Positions 1-8,032 of a stretch of DNA of 64,000 bases are shown piece by piece (the first letter of the stretch is position 1; every line of letters begins with the position of its first letter). The position numbers were made by a program, and so were the translations under genes. The notes under the pieces were generated by a model. That model did not search any database. It worked only from the letters and a program-made list of their open reading frames with translations, and was not told where the DNA came from. The DNA is taken from positions 1,295,787-1,359,786 of the forward strand of contig NZ_LT700189.1 of NCBI RefSeq assembly GCF_900155425.1, given 5' to 3'. This DNA is from Parabacteroides massiliensis (lineage in GTDB: Bacteria > Bacteroidota > Bacteroidia > Bacteroidales > Tannerellaceae).

Positions 1-1
1 G

Positions 2-724
2 CAGGCTACCGCCTTGGGAATCGGGGAGGAGCGGATCTCCACATTCCTGCTCCCTGTCAAGGCCAGCAATCATCCCTTGTTCAATCCCGATCTGGACTAC
101 TCGGTTTACTTGAGCAACCCTTTCTTCTTCATCTTCTTTCAGGTCATTATCTTGCTGGCAACGGTCTATATCGTCGGCAGTGAGATCAAATTCGGGACGG
201 GGGCGGAGTGGCTCTTGTCGGCAGGCGGCAATATCGTGACGGCGGTAGCGGGAAAGCTGTTGCCCTACACTGTTATCTTCAGCCTGATGGGCATATTGGC
301 GAACTACGTCATGTTCGGTCTTATGAACATACCGTTTTCATGCGGTTTCTGGCCGCTCAATCTTACGGCGATCCTGTTTGTCGTTTCGACACAAGCGCTG
401 GCGGTCTTCATCTTCTCCGTCTTTCCTGCGCTCAGTCTCATTATCAGCATCGTGTCAATGGTCGGCTCGCTTGGCGCAACGCTGTCAGGTGTGACTTTTC
501 CTGTGCCTTCGATGTATGCACCGGTACATTATGCCTCCTACCTGTTCCCTGTCCGTCACTTCACCGAGATCTACCAGAACTTGCTTTATGGAGATTACGG
601 TTTTGCCTGGACCTGGGTTAACTATGCTGCGCTGCTCTGTTTTCTTATTCCTGCGCTGCTGATGTTGCCTCGTTTGAAGAAAGCAATTGTGAACGAAGAG
701 AAATGGAGGCATCTCGTCTCTTAA
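2..724 (+). CDS. ABC-2 type exporter permease, 3' part
   Basis: This is the C-terminal part of an integral membrane permease; the frame is open to the left edge, so the true start lies outside the window and the TTG at 14 is only the first possible start inside it. The visible part has five or six hydrophobic segments in the pattern of ABC-2 membrane domains (YhhJ/YbhR type), with a conserved loop near the end rich in Pro and Tyr before the last helix. The next gene is a second permease of the same family and starts 11 bp after this stop, so the two probably form the heterodimeric membrane part of a drug or lipid exporter, with ATPase and HlyD-type genes expected upstream. The substrate cannot be told from sequence. 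Confidence 0.8.
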   Translation, partial: QATALGIGEERISTFLLPVKASNHPLFNPDLDYSVYLSNPFFFIFFQVIILLATVYIVGSEIKFGTGAEWLLSAGGNIVTAVAGKLLPYTVIFSLMGILANYVMFGLMNIPFSCGFWPLNLTAILFVVSTQALAVFIFSVFPALSLIISIVSMVGSLGATLSGVTFPVPSMYAPVHYASYLFPVRHFTEIYQNLLYGDYGFAWTWVNYAALLCFLIPALLMLPRLKKAIVNEEKWRHLVS

Positions 725-735
725 AAAAAAGGAAA

Positions 736-1920
736 ATGAATATGAAAGTAATATCTGTTATACACAATGAGTTCAAGACGATTGCCGGCAGTTTTCCCAT
801 TCTGCTCGTGCTGATGGGCGGTATCTTTGTCTATGGCTTGCTGTACAATTATATGTATGCTCCCGACCTGGTCCGTAAAGTCCCGGTCGCTGTTGTCGAT
901 CATTCCCATAGTGAATTGAGCCGCCACTACGTCCGCCTGCTCGATGCCACCCCGCAAGTCGATGTCGTGACTACGGCTACCGGTTACCCTGAGGCTCAGG
1001 ATATGATGAAGTCAGGCCAGGTGGCCGGTATTCTCTATCTGCCGGACAACTTCGAGGACCGTGTTGCCCGTGGCGAAGAATCTGTCTTCATTATGTACGA
1101 GACGACGAGCGCTTTCCTCTACTACCTTGCTATGCAGGAAGCTTCGGCCGCCTCCATGTTGGCACTGAACGATGGCTACCGGTCGGAAATGCTGGTGTTC
1201 CTACCTCAGCAGGCCGCCCCGAAACTCGCCTCTGTCCAGGCTGTCGGGGTAGTCGGGACCGCCCTGTACAATCCGACTGAAGGGTATAGGACTTATCTGA
1301 TTCCTTCGGTTTTGGTTGTGATCATCTTCCAGACGTTGATGATGGTGATCGCCATGATTAGCGGTGATGAACGGCACAGTGGCTCGATTGTCCGTTTTGC
1401 CGGCAATCCCGTGAATCTCTCTTGGGGGCGGATGGCACAGGTGGTGATAGGCAAAACGTTTGTCTATGGCATGCTATACGCGGTTTTCGCTTTGTTTCTC
1501 TTGGGACTGATCCCCTTGATGTTCGGTCTGCCGGATATAGGCAACCCGCTTTATGTTATCATGCTGATGATTCCTTTCCTGTTGGCGACCAGCTTCTTCG
1601 GACTTACAGCATCCCTATTCTTTACGGATTCTGACGCGCCGCTTCTGATGATTGCTTTCTTCTCTGTCGGCCTCATTTTCCTCTCCGGTGTCTCGTATCC
1701 GATGGAATTGATGCCCTGGTACTGGAAACTGGCTCATTATCTCATTCCGGCGGCTCCGGCGACTATGGCTTATGTCAAGCTGAACTCGATGGGCGCTTCG
1801 ATGAGCGAGATACAACCTGAATATATTACTCTGTGGATACAGTGTGCGTTTTATTTCGTGACGGCATGTCTGGTTTATAGGTATAATATCCGGAAAGCGA
1901 TGTCAAAATCGCTTTCTTAA
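736..1920 (+). CDS. ABC-2 type exporter permease
   Basis: About 394 residues. One hydrophobic segment comes directly after the start, followed by a roughly 150-residue extracytoplasmic domain and then five or six membrane helices, the usual order of the ABC2_membrane_3 family. The frame opens at 703 inside the previous gene, but ATG 736 (or 742) follows a purine-rich AAAAAAGGAAA ribosome-binding stretch and gives the expected short cytoplasmic N-terminus, so 736 was chosen. It pairs with the upstream permease as the second half of an export channel. Substrate unknown. Confidence 0.85.
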   Translation: MNMKVISVIHNEFKTIAGSFPILLVLMGGIFVYGLLYNYMYAPDLVRKVPVAVVDHSHSELSRHYVRLLDATPQVDVVTTATGYPEAQDMMKSGQVAGILYLPDNFEDRVARGEESVFIMYETTSAFLYYLAMQEASAASMLALNDGYRSEMLVFLPQQAAPKLASVQAVGVVGTALYNPTEGYRTYLIPSVLVVIIFQTLMMVIAMISGDERHSGSIVRFAGNPVNLSWGRMAQVVIGKTFVYGMLYAVFALFLLGLIPLMFGLPDIGNPLYVIMLMIPFLLATSFFGLTASLFFTDSDAPLLMIAFFSVGLIFLSGVSYPMELMPWYWKLAHYLIPAAPATMAYVKLNSMGASMSEIQPEYITLWIQCAFYFVTACLVYRYNIRKAMSKSLS

Positions 1921-1952
1921 CACCATGATGCGTATATTCTAAGATAAATACT

Positions 1953-1960
1953 TACATTTG
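1953..1960 (+). promoter_or_regulatory. -7 promoter box TACATTTG
   Basis: Matches the Bacteroidota TAnnTTTG -7 consensus, 31 bp before the start at 1991. No clear TTTG -33 element is seen at the right distance, so this is moderate evidence that 1991-4162 is a separate transcription unit. Confidence 0.45.
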
Positions 1961-1990
1961 CGTCTGTATCTCTGATAACATGAAAAAGAA

Positions 1991-3718
1991 ATGAAACGAA
2001 TACTACATTTGATCTTGATCAGCTGCCTGTGCTTCTCGGCGGCAGCACAGAAAAACGCCCCTAAATGGATGGATAAAGCCAAGAGGGCGGTCTTTACAAT
2101 TACCACTTATGGAAAGGATGGAAATAAGCTCGCGACCAGTACGGGATTCTTTATCTCTGAAACAGGCGAGGCTGTCTCAGCATACGATATCTTTAAGGGA
2201 GCTGAGAAAGCAATGGTTACGGACTTCGAGGGAAAGACTTTTCCGGTTAAGAATATCCAAGGTGCGGACGAACTGTATGACGCCGTGAAGTTTCAGGTCG
2301 AAGTGCCGAAGAAGGCTGCTTTCCTGCCGATCGCCGCCGATCCGGTAGCAAACGGGACGAATGCCTATCTGCTGTTGTATTCTACCGGTAAGAACGTGGT
2401 CTTTAAATCTGGTGCTATTACCGAAGTAAGCAAACTGAAAGATCCGTATAAATATTATAAGATGGCAATCGCATTGGAGGAAAACGAACTCAATGCTCCA
2501 TTGCTGACTCCCGAAGGTGAAGTGTTCGGGCTCGCTCAGGCGGATGCCGGTGGAAAGAAAGATATTTGTTACGGTCTTTCCGCCGGATATGTAGGGAGTC
2601 TGGCAATAGGTTCTGCTGATTATCTGAACTCTGCATACCGCAATATCTATATGCCGAAAGGATGGCCGAAGGAATTGGATCAGGCAACCGTAGCTCTTTA
2701 TTTGATCAGTGGGACGCAGGATGCAAAGACACGCTTGGAAACGGTCAACGATTTTATCGCCACTTTTCCGAATGTCCCCGACGGTTACCTGAACCGTTCC
2801 GATCTTTATGCCTATAATCGTGCGGAATTGGCAAACTCTACGGCTGAACAGGCCGTTTACCTGCAAAAGGCATTGGACGACATAAAAACCGCTTCCAGAT
2901 ATAGCGACAAGAAAGGTGATTTCTGGTATAACCAGGCTAAGCTGATCTACGGTGTTGCTTCGGCCGACAGTACGCTGACCGATCCTGCCTGGACAATCGA
3001 AGCCGCCATGGAGGCGTTGGACAAGGCGATCGAAGAGAACAACTTGCCTGCCTACCACCAATTAAGGGCGGATATCCTGTTCAATAAAGGAGAATTCCAA
3101 CAGGCGTTTGATGAATACATGATCGTTAACAACAGCGATGTCGCCTCTGCTTCTTCCTATTATTGGGCGGCAAAGGCAAAGGAACGGGTTACCGGTTTTA
3201 ATATCGGTGACGTGATCGACCTACTCGACAAGGCGATCGAGAAATGCGGGACGAACATGAATGCCGAGGCGGCAGCTTATGTGTTGGAACGGATCGATTG
3301 GCGCTTGCGCCTTGCACAATACACGGAGGCTATCACCGATTATGATCTCTATTATACATTGGTCGGTGGCCAGGTGTTTCCAAACTTTTTCTTTCTGCGC
3401 GAACAGGCCAAGTTTCGCGCTGGTGATTTGGAGGGGGCTTTGAAGGATATCCAGACTGCTATACAGGGAAGTCCCGATACGCCCGACTACTATGCGGAAG
3501 AAGCCTCTATTTACGTTCGCCAGCAGAAGTATGAAGATGCACTGAAAAGCATAGAGAAGGCTATCGCGATTGCTCCTGATTTCGGAGCTTGCTACCGTTT
3601 AAGGGGCGTTTGTTACGTTCGTTTGGAGAAGAAAGCAGAAGCTTGCGAGGCATTTAACAAAGCGAAGGAATTGGGTGACCCGCTTGCCGAAAAACTGATA
3701 AAGGAACATTGTAAATAA
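1991..3718 (+). CDS. secreted TPR protein with degenerate trypsin-like domain
   Basis: 575 residues with a Sec signal peptide (cleavage near AAAQK, residue 20). Residues about 28-210 follow the layout of HtrA/trypsin-like proteases: a GFFISETGEAVSAYDIF segment where a TNNHV motif normally sits, an Asp-Ala pair in ELYDAVKF, and LLTPEGEVFGL where GNSGGPLLN-KGEVIGI is normal. The catalytic His and Ser positions look replaced (Tyr/Asp region; ENELNAPLL instead of GNSGG), so it is probably a pseudoprotease. The C-terminal half (about 260-575) is built of tetratricopeptide repeats, the last ones clearly recognisable as helix pairs with Y-A-EA patterns. A periplasmic scaffold or peptide-binding role is inferred. 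The following lipoprotein gene starts 3 bp after the stop. Confidence 0.8.
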   Translation: MKRILHLILISCLCFSAAAQKNAPKWMDKAKRAVFTITTYGKDGNKLATSTGFFISETGEAVSAYDIFKGAEKAMVTDFEGKTFPVKNIQGADELYDAVKFQVEVPKKAAFLPIAADPVANGTNAYLLLYSTGKNVVFKSGAITEVSKLKDPYKYYKMAIALEENELNAPLLTPEGEVFGLAQADAGGKKDICYGLSAGYVGSLAIGSADYLNSAYRNIYMPKGWPKELDQATVALYLISGTQDAKTRLETVNDFIATFPNVPDGYLNRSDLYAYNRAELANSTAEQAVYLQKALDDIKTASRYSDKKGDFWYNQAKLIYGVASADSTLTDPAWTIEAAMEALDKAIEENNLPAYHQLRADILFNKGEFQQAFDEYMIVNNSDVASASSYYWAAKAKERVTGFNIGDVIDLLDKAIEKCGTNMNAEAAAYVLERIDWRLRLAQYTEAITDYDLYYTLVGGQVFPNFFFLREQAKFRAGDLEGALKDIQTAIQGSPDTPDYYAEEASIYVRQQKYEDALKSIEKAIAIAPDFGACYRLRGVCYVRLEKKAEACEAFNKAKELGDPLAEKLIKEHCK

Positions 3719-3721
3719 GAG

Positions 3722-4162
3722 ATGAATATGAAGAAACTGATGAATGTATTGTCGTTGCTGTTTGTCGCTGTCCTGTTGTTTGGTACGGCTTGCCAGAACA
3801 ATAAGAAGAAGGAGGCGGAGAACGTGAATGTGACGTTGTTCGATAAGGAGCTGCCGGAGATCAAGACACTGGTCAACGGCGAGTGGGAGTTGGTGAGTGG
3901 CAAGAATGCCCGTGAGTTCTGCGAGTATGAGAATACATTCATCAAGTTTGCTGACGACCAGTATGTTTGGACGGAAGACGGCAAAGCCGAACCGGGTGCT
4001 TTGAACTGGCGCAAAGCGGATACGGGAGCCGGATATGAAGCTTATCTGATGGATGTCTTCTACGAGACCAACCCGGCCTATCCTGTCTCTATCAAAGGTG
4101 ATACTCTTATCCTGCAAGATTGCTCTAAAACAGGATATAAATATACATTGGTTAGAAAATAG
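3722..4162 (+). CDS. small lipoprotein, unknown function
   Basis: 146 residues with a lipoprotein signal peptide; the lipobox LFGTAC puts the lipidated Cys at residue 24. The mature part is hydrophilic and contains a GEWELVSGKN segment and alternating short strands ending in DTLILQDCSKTGYKYTLVRK, a pattern common in small lipocalin-like beta domains, though no family is recognised with confidence. It starts 3 bp after the TPR pseudoprotease gene, so the two are very likely co-transcribed and may act together at the periplasmic face of a membrane. Start could be ATG 3722 or 3728. Confidence 0.7.
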   Translation: MNMKKLMNVLSLLFVAVLLFGTACQNNKKKEAENVNVTLFDKELPEIKTLVNGEWELVSGKNAREFCEYENTFIKFADDQYVWTEDGKAEPGALNWRKADTGAGYEAYLMDVFYETNPAYPVSIKGDTLILQDCSKTGYKYTLVRK

Positions 4163-4185
4163 CTTGTATCACAGTCTGATATTTT

Positions 4186-4272
4186 GCCGGGGTTCATTCG
4201 ATAGGCGAACCGGATGACTGGTGGCGATTGTCCGAAACATCTGATGTCTCTTATCGAGTGAACCGGACCGGC
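4186..4272. repeat. imperfect inverted repeat after the lipoprotein gene
   Basis: The arms 4186-4203 (GCCGGGGTTCATTCGATA) and 4252-4272 are inverted repeats of each other with a few mismatches, around a 48-base interior that holds a second GCGAACCGG. It could be a transcription terminator without a U tract, a folded RNA, or a recombination scar at the edge of the integrase remnant. Confidence 0.5.
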
Positions 4273-4765
4273 TTATAAGAAAGAAGGGTTAGTGTTAGGG
4301 AAAAAGGGACTTTCAATGTTTGGTATGTGTACTAATCTGTTTTTAAGTCTTTTCAGTAAAAATGATTTGTCTTGGAATGACTCCTGGATAATTAGTTGAC
4401 GATTGCAGATGAACAGCGGTTGGCGCATGGATATATCTGTGTTTCGACTTACTTGCTTCTTGGAATATCTGATTCCTGTTATCATTGTTTTATTGAATGA
4501 ACTTTTATAATTGTGTTGTTTATAAAATAACAACTGACATTCATTTTTGTTTTGATTTGAGACCTATTTTTCTGATTATATTTTCATTTCATGCAATTAG
4601 CCGCTTTAGGAATGACGCAGTCCTTTATAATCCCGCAGGATGAGCGTGAAGTTTCGGATTATTACAAAACCGGGTTCCAACTGGAGAAATGATTTGTTCG
4701 TCATAATCCGAGAACAGCCCTCACCCTTCTATCCCTTGATTTTCTACATATAGAAAGACAGGGTG
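4273..4765. other. non-coding stretch between lipoprotein gene and recombinase remnant
   Basis: AT-rich; no ORF here looks like a protein. One small inverted repeat is seen: CTCACCCT at 4720-4727 and AGGGTGAG at 4760-4767, whose right arm coincides with the point where recombinase similarity is lost. Confidence 0.5.
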
Positions 4766-4821
4766 AGTAGCTTTAGAAACTCCGTTACCAATTAATTTTT
4801 CTTGTCCCTTATTATGTTCTG
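4766..4821 (-). pseudogene. tyrosine recombinase remnant, distal piece
   Basis: Read on the minus strand, this continues the reading frame of the recombinase fragment at 7304-7660 once the IS21 element and one target-repeat copy are removed: FTEH joins to NKGQEKLIGNGVSKAT, as expected in the core-binding region of Bacteroides phage-type integrases. After SKAT the frame changes character and stops at once, so the catalytic domain is lost. Confidence 0.7.
4814..4821. repeat. target site duplication, left copy (ATGTTCTG)
   Basis: The 8 bases ATGTTCTG here are repeated at 7304-7311, directly outside both ends of the IS21-family element. Confidence 0.8.
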
Positions 4822-4869
4822 TGCATATTTCGGTGATACCCACCCAGGCATTTCGGTCATATCCACCCA
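4822..4869 (-). repeat. IS21 terminal repeats, left end
   Basis: Two copies of the transposase-binding repeat, at 4822-4846 and 4850-4869, each reading TGGGTGG-N-AT-N-ACCGAAAT on the minus strand. They are inverted relative to the right-end copies. Confidence 0.75.
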
Positions 4870-4904
4870 GTTTGTTTCCTATAAAATGGCATTGGGTTAC
4901 AAAT

Positions 4905-5579
4905 TTATAATTTCTTTCTTAAACTCTCACCTTTTAAGTCAAAACGATGCGAAGAGTGTACAATTCTGTCCAGGATCGCATCAGCAATGACTTCATTTCC
5001 GATGACATCATACCACTTGCTGACGGGTAATTGACTGGCAATGATAGTGGCCTTTCTTCCATGCCTGTCCTCTATGATCTCCATGAAGTCATTCTGTTGC
5101 TGTCCCTACAGCGCCTTCGTGCCAAAATCATCGATGATAAGCAAGTCCACCTTGGATATTTTGGTAATCAGCTTGATAATGGTTCCATCCACCCGTGCCA
5201 ACCTGAGCTTGCCCAAAAGTTTCTGCATATTGAAATAGTTGACCTTGTATCCCTGATTACAGGCTTTGTTTCCCAACGCTGTAGCCAGATAGCTTTTGCC
5301 TACTCCTGCGGCACCGGTGATCAGGACGGATTCGCCTTTGTCCACATAGCTTCCCGTGCCTAACAGAGCCAGCATGTTAGGGTCTATTCCCCGATGGCTG
5401 CCGGCTTCGAGTTGTTCCAGAGTAGCACCGTAGCGGAAGTCCGCCTCTTTTATAAGGCGGGCGTTCCGATTGGTGGTACGGGTGTCTTTCTCCGCTTGTA
5501 AAAGCAACATTAATCCATCAACAAGCGTGAGTTTGTCCAGGCGTTTGGTTTCACCGAGTGAAGCCCATAAACGCGCCAT
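4905..5579 (-). pseudogene. istB: IS21 helper ATPase IstB, interrupted by a TAG codon
   Basis: AAA+ ATPase that assists the IS21 transposase in target capture. The Walker A motif GAAGVGKS and Walker B LLIIDDFG are intact. Directly after DDFGTKAL the frame meets TAG (5106-5108, minus strand) and then continues in the same frame with GQQQNDFMEIIEDRHGRK to a natural end SLRKKL at 4905. A single point mutation of a sense codon explains this. The ATG at 5579 leaves an N-terminus slightly shorter than usual; the frame is open upstream into the 3' end of istA, where a non-ATG start is possible. Confidence 0.85.
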
Positions 5580-5590
5580 TCCTGATAACT

Positions 5591-6976
5591 TCAGCGAGTT
5601 ATCCTTTGCAGGCGCAACAGGCCGTCACAGCGTTTATAAAAGAACTCCGGCGGCACGTTTTGTGAAGCGAACATCAACTCGAAGAACTCTTTCAGCACTG
5701 CGGACTTCTCACCCGCTTTTTGATTGTAGTATGCCATGGAACGCTTTGTGTATGCATTCGAGTGTGAAGCCAGGTGTTCCTCCTTCATGCTGTAGCCAAA
5801 ACTCTCTATACGCGGGTGGGTAGCTATGCGCTCGCCTTTAAGGTACACCTTGACCAACGTGCGGGTATAGATTACCTTTACCTTCTGCCCGATATGTTGA
5901 TAAGGGACAGAGTAGTAATGTTTGTCCCTGCCCAGGTAGATACAGCAGTTGGCACTGACAGTCAGTTCTGTGTCATACTGCACTTCGAAAGGGGTACCGG
6001 GTAAGGGTTTGAGCGTCTTCTTCTCATCACTGATGAAGTGTTCCTCCCGGCTGTATGGACGCTGCTGCATCCGTTTGCGGTTGTGTAGCCTGACTTGTTC
6101 CAGGACGGCCTTGTTCAGTTCCTCTAAAGAGAAGAAAACCCGCTTACGCAAAGGAACGTATACCCGTTGGTATATCAGCCTGACCTGATTCTCAACCAGG
6201 GATTTATCTTTTGGTTTGCCCGGCCTTGTCGGCAGGGTTACAAAACCGTAGTGATTGCCCAGGTGTTCCATCAAACGGTTTATTTCAGGCTCGTAGCGGT
6301 CGCTTTTAACTACGGCGGACTTCAGGTTATCCGGTACAACTATTTTGGTGACACCCTCGAAAAAAGCAAACATACGGGTGATGGCATAAATAAAGTCCTC
6401 GCTTTTCTGTGAAGGGACACAGATGGCAAACGCATAGTCCGTATAGGGAAGGCAGCCTACAAAGGTCTGTACCTTGATGACTTCTCCGGTATCCATATCA
6501 ACGTACTGCATCGTATCGCCGGCAAAATCGACATAGCACTTTTCACCGGCAACATAACTGTTCACTAACACCGTAGAAGGCTGTTGGGCGATTCTGTGTT
6601 GGTTCAGGTGGAAGCAAAACTGGGTGAAGCCATAGCCGGCAGGATATTCGGCAATATATTCTTCCCAAAGCTGCATCCGGGTCACATGTTTACGTCCAAG
6701 TTCCTTTTCCAGATAGGGTAAGCGCTTGGAAAAATCATCGAAGCGCTTGTCCGTATAGGCCGGGGCGCCACCGTTAAAGATTCGTTCCAATTCCGGTTCG
6801 TCTTTCTCCAATAGCTCTTTAACACCCACTGACAAGGTTTTAAATTGACGTATATACTTGTTGACCGTTTCTTTGTAGATTCCCAGTTGTGAAGCGATTG
6901 AACGGTTAGAAACTCCACTTTCATGTAATTGAAGAATTTGCTTAAGTTTACTCATTTCTGTTATTTTACCAGCCAT
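5591..6976 (-). CDS. istA: IS21 transposase IstA
   Basis: DDE-type transposase, about 461 residues from MAGKITEMSK. The frame opens 48 codons earlier (7120), but that extension runs through the terminal repeats; start 6976 is supported by a -7 box TACCTTTG at 7024-7017 just upstream and by the conserved N-terminus of this family. An N-terminal helix-turn-helix (SNRSIASQLGIYKETVNKYI) is followed by an rve integrase core with likely catalytic Asp in YVDFAGDT, Asp in VVPDNLKSAV and Glu in DKSLVENQVR. Ends LLRLQRITR, overlapping the probable start region of istB. Confidence 0.92.
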   Translation of the reverse strand: MAGKITEMSKLKQILQLHESGVSNRSIASQLGIYKETVNKYIRQFKTLSVGVKELLEKDEPELERIFNGGAPAYTDKRFDDFSKRLPYLEKELGRKHVTRMQLWEEYIAEYPAGYGFTQFCFHLNQHRIAQQPSTVLVNSYVAGEKCYVDFAGDTMQYVDMDTGEVIKVQTFVGCLPYTDYAFAICVPSQKSEDFIYAITRMFAFFEGVTKIVVPDNLKSAVVKSDRYEPEINRLMEHLGNHYGFVTLPTRPGKPKDKSLVENQVRLIYQRVYVPLRKRVFFSLEELNKAVLEQVRLHNRKRMQQRPYSREEHFISDEKKTLKPLPGTPFEVQYDTELTVSANCCIYLGRDKHYYSVPYQHIGQKVKVIYTRTLVKVYLKGERIATHPRIESFGYSMKEEHLASHSNAYTKRSMAYYNQKAGEKSAVLKEFFELMFASQNVPPEFFYKRCDGLLRLQRITR

Positions 6977-7016
6977 CGTTTTGTGCATTAATTTGTTACC
7001 TGTTAAATTTAGGGCA

Positions 7017-7024
7017 CAAAGGTA
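7017..7024 (-). promoter_or_regulatory. istA -7 box TACCTTTG
   Basis: TAnnTTTG match on the minus strand 41 bp upstream of the chosen istA start; it would place the transcript start downstream of ATG 7120 and so argues against that longer form. Confidence 0.5.
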
Positions 7025-7043
7025 TAGGGAAGTAGTGTTTGAC

Positions 7044-7298
7044 TGGGTGGCAATGCTCCGAAATGCAATCAGGGGTACCAGGTGGGTGGCAATGCTCCGA
7101 AATAGGGTCGAAACACTCATCCGGATGGGTGTATATGCTCCGAAATAACTGATTTTTGAAACTGTTTTCTTTCATTTTTACCCGAATTTACTCCTAAATT
7201 GGGTGAATATGGTGCAATTTGGCGATTTTGAATGCTATGAGTTACAATTCAAAAGATGCTAATTGAGGAGGAAACACTGGGTGGGGATGCTCCGAATT
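7044..7298 (+). repeat. IS21 terminal repeats, right end (four copies)
   Basis: Copies at 7044-7064, 7083-7103, 7126-7146 and 7278-7298 follow TGGGTGG-N-ATGCTCCGAA. The first two are identical. The outermost copy is separated from the others by about 130 bp of non-coding sequence. Confidence 0.8.
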
Positions 7299-7303
7299 AT
7301 GCA

Positions 7304-7311
7304 ATGTTCTG
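7304..7311. repeat. target site duplication, right copy (ATGTTCTG)
   Basis: Second copy of the 8-bp repeat found at 4814-4821. Confidence 0.8.
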
Positions 7312-7660
7312 TAAAGACCTCAAATAAACTTTTCTCTTTTAAAGATTCGATCTTTTCTTGAAACGCTTCACATAGAAGTTTGGCTGTAATGATAAAACCT
7401 CTATCCAACAATTCTGCTTCTTTCTGATACAGTTTGGCTTTTACGGCTTTCAGATAGTTGTTGAGGCTTTTGGCTTCCTCATCTTTACCTTTTATTTGTT
7501 GCTTGGTTTTGTCCCATTTATCAATATGAACCTGTTTCCCTGTAGAAAAGGAACATCTTTCACCATTGATAGTGATTATAACTTCAATAGGAGCATTCCC
7601 ATTTTTCCGAACTTTACTTTCTCTTATAAAGAAGAGAATAGAAAATGAACTTCTAACCAT
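7304..7660 (-). pseudogene. tyrosine recombinase remnant, N-terminal piece
   Basis: Starts MVRSSFSILFFIRESKVRKNG and carries the arm-type DNA-binding domain of Bacteroides phage/conjugative-element integrases (beta strands with INGERCSFSTGKQVHIDKWD), followed by the start of the SAM-like core-binding domain ending FEVFTEHC. The frame then enters the IS21 end and stops at 7259. Together with 4766-4821 it gives only about 135 residues of a usual 400, so the enzyme was broken twice: by the IS insertion and by a separate loss of its C-terminal half. Confidence 0.8.
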
Positions 7661-7738
7661 CTTGTTTAATCTTTAAAATTAGACATTTAGAAGTTCTTTT
7701 ATTTACGTATATTGCTGAGGATTAGATTGTTGTAATGA

Positions 7739-7795
7739 TTTTTTGTGACCGTTTTTATGAAAAAGCAAAAATGGTCACAAATTGGTCACAAAAAA
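7739..7795. repeat. GTGACC repeats upstream of the recombinase remnant
   Basis: TTTTTTGTGACC (7739-7750) is an exact inverted repeat of GGTCACAAAAAA (7784-7795); a further GGTCACAAA lies just before the right arm. The position upstream of the recombinase start suits arm-type integrase sites or an operator. The rest of 7661-7980 is AT-rich with nothing else recognised. Confidence 0.5.
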
Positions 7796-7980
7796 CTTTC
7801 AAACTAATCGTTTTTAGGTAGGAAATATCTTTTCCTGTTTTCTCTTAAAAATGAAAAATCATGAATGCTTTCTATGTTTCCTATATCCTAACCCCAATAC
7901 TTTACAAAGAATATTTGTTGTTTAAAGGAGCATCTGATTGGGCAAGAAAGAAGAAGTATGTAAGATATTCCTATAAACAA

Positions 7981-8013
7981 AAACTCCTGTAATCATAACG
8001 ATCACAGGAGTTT
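7981..8013 (-). terminator. terminator of the GGGtGRT operon
   Basis: Stem AAACTCCTGT (7981-7990) with ACAGGAGTTT (8004-8013), 20 bp past the stop of the minus-strand gene at 8033; a T-rich run follows on the minus strand. Confidence 0.75.
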
Positions 8014-8032
8014 ATATATGAGAATTGTTTGA

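Larger units (their letters stand above)
4822..7303 (-). mobile_element. IS21-family insertion sequence, 2482 bp
   Basis: Holds istA and istB in the usual order on the minus strand. The ends match as inverted repeats (TGCATATTTCGG at 4822, TGCATAATTCGG read inward from 7303), are flanked by an 8-bp target duplication, and carry the multiple internal terminal repeats typical of IS21 (consensus TGGGTGG-N-ATGCTCCGAAAT). It sits inside a tyrosine recombinase gene. istB has an in-frame stop, so this copy may be unable to move by itself. Confidence 0.9.

Noticed and set aside
4273-4533. 86-residue minus-strand ORF
   Set aside because: Low complexity in composition, no ribosome-binding site, no family likeness; lies in decayed AT-rich sequence.
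6977-7120. Longer N-terminus for istA
   Set aside because: Runs through the IS terminal repeats and starts upstream of the predicted promoter; the family N-terminus begins at 6976.
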